Of a DNA stretch of 64,000 bases, positions 60,107 through 64,000 are shown piece by piece. The DNA is from Mesorhizobium sp. ORS 3324. GTDB lineage: Bacteria > Pseudomonadota > Alphaproteobacteria > Rhizobiales > Rhizobiaceae. The DNA lies in assembly GCA_000824825.2 (NCBI GenBank), contig LM655200.1, forward strand, positions 49,648-113,647, in the 5' to 3' direction. How positions within the stretch are numbered: position 1 is the stretch's first letter; every line of letters starts with the position of its first letter. A program made the position numbers and the translations under genes. Below the pieces are notes generated by a model. The model was not told the origin of the DNA, did not search any database, and was given only the letters and a program-made list of their open reading frames with translations.

Positions 60107-61990
60107 CTACTCTGCCGGCCGCGTCTCTTCCAGCACGCTTTCCTCATTGAACAGGAAGCCGCCGGACTGCCGCTTCCACAGTCGCGCGTAGAGACCGTCG
60201 AGCGCCACCAGCTCATCATGCGTGCCCTGTTCGACGATGCGGCCGCCGTCGAGCACAACCAGCCGGTCGAGCGCCGCGATGGTGGACAGCCGGTGCGCGA
60301 TGGCGATGACGGTCTTGTCCTCCATCAGCCGCGCCAGATTCTCCTGGATCGCCGCCTCGATATCGGAATCGAGCGCCGAGGTCGCCTCGTCGAGGATGAG
60401 GATGGGCGCGTCCTTCAGGAAGAGCCGGGCGATCGCCACGCGCTGCCGCTGCCCCCCGGAGAGCTTGACGCCGCGCTCGCCGACATAGGCTTCGTAGCCG
60501 ACGCGCCCGCGGTTGTCGCGCAGGCCCATGATGAATTGATGCGCCTCGGCTTTACGCGCGGCGACGACCACTTGCGCATCGGTCGCGTCCGGCATGCCGA
60601 GCCTGATGTTGTCGCGCAGCGAGCGATGGAAGAGCGCCGTATCCTGGCTGACCACGCCTATATTGGCGCGCAGCGAATTCTGCGTCACATGCGCGACATC
60701 CTGCCCGTCGATCAGGATCTTGCCGCCTTCGAGGTCGTAGAGGCGCAGGATGAGATTGGCGAGCGTCGTCTTTCCGGCGCCCGACGGGCCGACCAGCCCG
60801 ACCTTCTCGCCCGGCCGCACCACGAGATCGATGCCGTCGAGAACCCCTGCCCCCTTGCCGTAGTGGAAGGTGACGTGCTTGAGGTCGATGCGGCCGCCGG
60901 TGACGACGAGTTCCTTGGCGCCCGGCGCGTCGGTCAGGCCAAGCGACTGCGAGATCAGCGCCTTGGAATTCTCCAGCACGCCGAGATTCCTCAAGATACT
61001 GTTCATCTGCATCATCAGGCGGCCGAGCAGCATGTTCAGCCGGAGCACCAAGGACAGCGTGAAGGCGACGGCGCCGACGGTGATCGAGCCTTCGACCCAG
61101 AGATAGATGGCGAAGGCGGCGATCGCGGTGATCATGACGCCCGAAAGCATCGTCAGTGCCATGCGCACGCCGGTCAGCCGCCGCGTGAAGGGCCGCAGCG
61201 CATCGAGATAGATGTCGAAGCCGTTGCGGATGTAGCGGTCGTCGCCGTCGGCCGCGAACAGCTTCAGCGTTTGTACGTTGGAATAGGAATCGACGATGCG
61301 GCCGTTGATCATCGAGCCGGCTTCGGCGGTCGCCTCGGCATGCTTGCGGATCGACGGCAAATAGAGCCTGGCCAGCCAGCCGAAGGCGACGATCCAGATC
61401 ACCACCAGCGCTGCCAGCCTGAGGTCGAGGCCGGCGACCAGCGCCAGCGTCGTCACCGTGTAGATGATCATGAACCAGACGACCTCCAGGAAGCTCTCCA
61501 TCAGGTCGCCTGTCGCCTGACCCGCCTGCCAGACTTTCGTTGCGATGCGCCCGGCGAAGTCGTTCTGGAAGAAGGCGTAGGACTGGCGCGAGACATGCCG
61601 ATGCGCCTGCCAGCGCACCAGATTGTAGAAACCCGGCGTGATCGTCTGCTCGTCGACCAGCGCCGAAAGGCCGACGACGGCCGTGCGGATGATCAGCACC
61701 ACCGCGCCCATGAACAGAAGCTCGGGACCGGCGGCCGTCCACAGCGCATGCCAGCTGCGCTGGCCGGGCAGCTGGTCGAGGATATCGACCAGACGGCCGA
61801 CGAAATAGAACAGCCCGGCCTCGACCAGCGGCGCTACGCCGCCGATGACGAGCATGGCGAAGAATGCGAGCTTCGCCTGACCGACATAGTGCCAAAGGAA
61901 GCCGCCGACGCTGGCGGGTGGCCGAAGATTCGCGGGCTCGCGGAACGGGAACACCCAGCGCTCGAACCAGCGATAGATGGCCTTCATCAT
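60107..61990 (-). CDS. Half-ABC exporter (second of a pair)
   Basis: The 627-residue protein has a six-helix exporter domain (about residues 30-340) and a C-terminal ATPase with VGPSGAGKTTLANLILR (Walker A), LSGGQRQRVAIARL, ILILDEATSALD and AIAHRLSTI. It starts at ATG 61990, overlapping the stop of the first half-transporter by four bases. The two probably form a heterodimer exporting lipid, glycan or drug. Both ATP sites look canonical. Confidence 0.93.
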   Translation of the reverse strand: MMKAIYRWFERWVFPFREPANLRPPASVGGFLWHYVGQAKLAFFAMLVIGGVAPLVEAGLFYFVGRLVDILDQLPGQRSWHALWTAAGPELLFMGAVVLIIRTAVVGLSALVDEQTITPGFYNLVRWQAHRHVSRQSYAFFQNDFAGRIATKVWQAGQATGDLMESFLEVVWFMIIYTVTTLALVAGLDLRLAALVVIWIVAFGWLARLYLPSIRKHAEATAEAGSMINGRIVDSYSNVQTLKLFAADGDDRYIRNGFDIYLDALRPFTRRLTGVRMALTMLSGVMITAIAAFAIYLWVEGSITVGAVAFTLSLVLRLNMLLGRLMMQMNSILRNLGVLENSKALISQSLGLTDAPGAKELVVTGGRIDLKHVTFHYGKGAGVLDGIDLVVRPGEKVGLVGPSGAGKTTLANLILRLYDLEGGKILIDGQDVAHVTQNSLRANIGVVSQDTALFHRSLRDNIRLGMPDATDAQVVVAARKAEAHQFIMGLRDNRGRVGYEAYVGERGVKLSGGQRQRVAIARLFLKDAPILILDEATSALDSDIEAAIQENLARLMEDKTVIAIAHRLSTIAALDRLVVLDGGRIVEQGTHDELVALDGLYARLWKRQSGGFLFNEESVLEETRPAE

Positions 61991-63876
61991 GCCGCGGCTT
62001 CACCTTTTGCCGGCGGCTCTGCGGCCGGTTGCTCGTCGAGCAGGAAACCGCCCGATTGGCGCCGCCAGAGCTGGGCATAAAGCCCGCCTTTGGCGATCAA
62101 CGTCTCGTGCGAGCCTTCCTCGACGATGCGTCCTTTGTCCATCACCACCAGCCTGTCCATTGCGGCGATGGTCGACAGCCGGTGGGCGATGGCGATGACG
62201 GTCTTGCCTTGCATGAGCTTGTAAAGGTTCTCCTGAATGGCCGCTTCTACCTCCGAATCGAGCGCAGAAGTAACCTCGTCGAGAATCAGGATCGGCGCGT
62301 CCTTCAGCATAACGCGGGCAATGGCAATACGTTGCCGCTGGCCGCCGGACAGCTTTACCCCGCGTTCGCCCACAAGCGCGTCATAGCCGCTCCGACCCTG
62401 CAGGTCGGCCAGTCCGGCGATCACGTCGGCGATTTGAGCGGCTTTCGCGGCGTTGAACATCTGCGCGTCGCTGGCGGACTGGCGTCCATATTTGAGGTTC
62501 TCGCGAACGGATCGATGCAAAAGCGACGTATCCTGATTGACGAAGCCGATCGCCGCGCGAACGCTCTCCTGCGAGACGTGGCGGATGTCCTGTCCATCGA
62601 TCAGCACCTTGCCGTCCTGCACGTCGAACAGCCGCAGCACGAGGCTGACCAGCGTCGACTTGCCTGCTCCGGAGCGCCCGATGAGGCCGACGCGCTCGCC
62701 CGGCGCGATCTTCAGCGAGAGATTGTCGATGACGCCGCCTTTGCCGTCCTTGCGCCAGTAGTTGAAATTCACCCGGTCGAACTCGATGCCGCCGGCGCTG
62801 ACGACGAGGGCGGGCGCGTCCGGCTTGTCCTGCATGGTGATGGGACGCGCGATCGTTGTCATGGAATTGCTGGCGACACCGATCTGCCGAAAGACATTCG
62901 CGCCGACATCGAGGATCCTGCCGGAGATGTTGGTGATCTGCAGCGCGAACGGTATCGCCGTCGCCACGGCCGCCGTGGTCATCTCGCCGGCGTTCCAGCC
63001 TGCAAGAGCAAGCCAGCTCATGGCGACATGCAGCACCGCGTTCAGCACGAACAATGTCGACCACATCAGCGTGAAGACGCGCATCAGCCGGTAAAACGTG
63101 TCGGCGTGCTCGATCACTGCTTGTGAGACATATTTGTCTTCATGCTCGCCGGTCGAGAACGTCTTGAGCGTCAGGATGTTGGCGTAGCTGTCGACCATGC
63201 GGCCGCTCACCACCGACCAACGCTCCGACAAGGCGGCCGACCATTGCGTGATCCTCGGCATCGAAAACCGGAAGAGCAGGCAGTAGAGCACCAGCCAAAC
63301 CAGAACCGCCGCCAGCAGGATCGGGTCGAGCCGCGCCAACACCGCCACGGCCACCGCCACGAAGACCAGCGCATACCAGACGGCGTCGATCGTCAGGTTG
63401 ACGCTCATCTCCACTGAATCGCCGCTCTGCATGACCTTGGTTCCGATGCGGCCGGCGAAGTCGTTCTGGAAAAAAGACCAGTCCTGGCGCACCACGTGCC
63501 AATGACTTTGCCAGCGGATGAGATCGATAAGGTTCGGCGCGATGGCATGATTGCGAATGAGCGCGTCAACGATCATCGAGAGCGGACGCAGCAGCACGAC
63601 GAATGCCATCGCGGCAAGCAGCATCCCGTGGGCCGCAAAGAAATTCCCGGGCTTCGCGTCGGAAAGCGCGCCCACGATCAGGCCGACAAAGATCGGCAGC
63701 ATCGCGTCCGCCACGGCGCCGAGGGCGACGATCGACATGCGTAGGCAATAGGCGGCGCGAAACTGCCTTATGAAATACCAGTAGAATTTCCACAGCCCCA
63801 TTGGAGGCTGCCTGTCGTCGGCCAGCGCCACCGGCGAGTAACGGCTTTCAAACCAGGCGAATATGCGCTCGAACAT
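61987..63876 (-). CDS. Half-ABC exporter (first of a pair)
   Basis: The 629-residue protein starts MFERIFAWFESRYSPVALAD, has six membrane helices, and an ATPase domain with IGRSGAGKSTLVSLVLR, LSGGQRQRIAIARV and ILILDEVTSALDSEVEAAI. It is highly similar in layout to the following gene, which suggests an ancient tandem duplication. Substrates cannot be inferred from neighbours. Confidence 0.93.
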   Translation of the reverse strand: MFERIFAWFESRYSPVALADDRQPPMGLWKFYWYFIRQFRAAYCLRMSIVALGAVADAMLPIFVGLIVGALSDAKPGNFFAAHGMLLAAMAFVVLLRPLSMIVDALIRNHAIAPNLIDLIRWQSHWHVVRQDWSFFQNDFAGRIGTKVMQSGDSVEMSVNLTIDAVWYALVFVAVAVAVLARLDPILLAAVLVWLVLYCLLFRFSMPRITQWSAALSERWSVVSGRMVDSYANILTLKTFSTGEHEDKYVSQAVIEHADTFYRLMRVFTLMWSTLFVLNAVLHVAMSWLALAGWNAGEMTTAAVATAIPFALQITNISGRILDVGANVFRQIGVASNSMTTIARPITMQDKPDAPALVVSAGGIEFDRVNFNYWRKDGKGGVIDNLSLKIAPGERVGLIGRSGAGKSTLVSLVLRLFDVQDGKVLIDGQDIRHVSQESVRAAIGFVNQDTSLLHRSVRENLKYGRQSASDAQMFNAAKAAQIADVIAGLADLQGRSGYDALVGERGVKLSGGQRQRIAIARVMLKDAPILILDEVTSALDSEVEAAIQENLYKLMQGKTVIAIAHRLSTIAAMDRLVVMDKGRIVEEGSHETLIAKGGLYAQLWRRQSGGFLLDEQPAAEPPAKGEAAA

Positions 63877-63938
63877 TTTTCTCTTCCGGGGCCGGTATCG
63901 GCCCTCCCGGCACGCTTTTGTCTCTGTAGTGTTTCACC

Positions 63939-63979
63939 TAGAGCAGTTCATCGTTTCACGGAAACGCTGAACTGCTCTA
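63939..63979. repeat. 41-bp palindrome upstream of the exporter operon
   Basis: TAGAGCAGTTCA (63939-63950) with CGTTTC (63952-63957) is complementary to GAAACG (63961-63966) and TGAACTGCTCTA (63968-63979), with one central mismatch per arm. The AGAGCAGTTCA..TGAACTGCTCT type is frequent in rhizobial intergenic DNA. It lies ~60 bases upstream of the exporter start. Confidence 0.75.
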
Positions 63980-64000
63980 ACTATTTGTTTTTACGCAATT

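Noticed and set aside
59666..62080. Open frame of ~800 codons on the + strand opposite the exporter genes
   Set aside because: Composition is typical of an antisense shadow, and it overlaps three well-supported minus-strand genes.
60107..63876. Degenerate ATP site in one of the paired exporters
   Set aside because: Both proteins have intact Walker A, LSGGQ and Glu after Walker B, so the common one-dead-site heterodimer pattern does not apply.

Overview
The window is GC-rich, densely coded alphaproteobacterial chromosome. Several features point to the order Rhizobiales, most likely a Mesorhizobium-like genome: the gene order lgt-midA-pgeF and rplY-pth-ychF, a MarR/OmpR pair resembling PetP-PetR, a petABC (cytochrome bc1) operon, DUF1127 and BA14K small proteins, a very long UvrB, and large palindromic intergenic repeats. 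There is no rRNA or tRNA gene to fix the species, so the genus is an inference.

Layout. 1-1.8 kb: the 5' part of an acyl-CoA thioesterase gene, a membrane protein of unknown function and a small unknown protein. 1.9-5.7 kb: a tightly overlapped three-gene catabolic operon (GMC flavin dehydrogenase, enolase-superfamily dehydratase, 3-hydroxyisobutyrate dehydrogenase-like reductase). 5.8-14.4 kb: a two-gene membrane/secreted locus of unknown function, a lipid kinase, a possible structured RNA with a strong terminator, several secreted proteins (one with an EF-hand loop) and a CapA-like protein. 14.5-20.2 kb: uvrB with a long repeat-bearing tail, then an ABC-F gene broken by a one-base frameshift and preceded by a leader peptide and a possible attenuator. 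20.3-27.6 kb: small enzymes, a TPR-sulfotransferase, a two-domain Kazal lipoprotein, two cold-shock genes, a BA14K protein, an MBL-fold hydrolase and ilvE. 27.9-30.7 kb: a MarR regulator, an OmpR-type response regulator and a histidine kinase. 30.9-39.9 kb: a glycosyltransferase, CsaA, YbjN, UbiK, a decayed parDE module, lgt-midA-pgeF-M24 peptidase, a lipoprotein and prs.

39.9-51.0 kb looks like an accessory block lying between prs and rplY: a frameshifted RibD/DHFR-like gene, an AraC regulator beside a fosmidomycin-resistance-type MFS pump, two alpha/beta hydrolases, an OhrR/MarR regulator with striking TATCGCGATA operators, and a five-gene sulfonate-type uptake and desulfonation operon, then a GST. 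51.3-59.5 kb returns to core functions: rplY, pth, ychF, two MaoC hydratases, apt, a PAP2 phosphatase and petABC. 59.8-63.9 kb carries a small conserved protein and a pair of overlapping half-ABC exporters.

Three genes (ABC-F, ParE, RibD-like) each lack one base relative to an intact frame. They may be real pseudogenes or errors in GC-rich runs. The most novel-looking signals are the leader region of the ABC-F gene, the OhrR operator array that serves an alpha/beta hydrolase instead of ohr, the repeated motif in the UvrB tail, and the candidate RNA near 9.3-9.6 kb.
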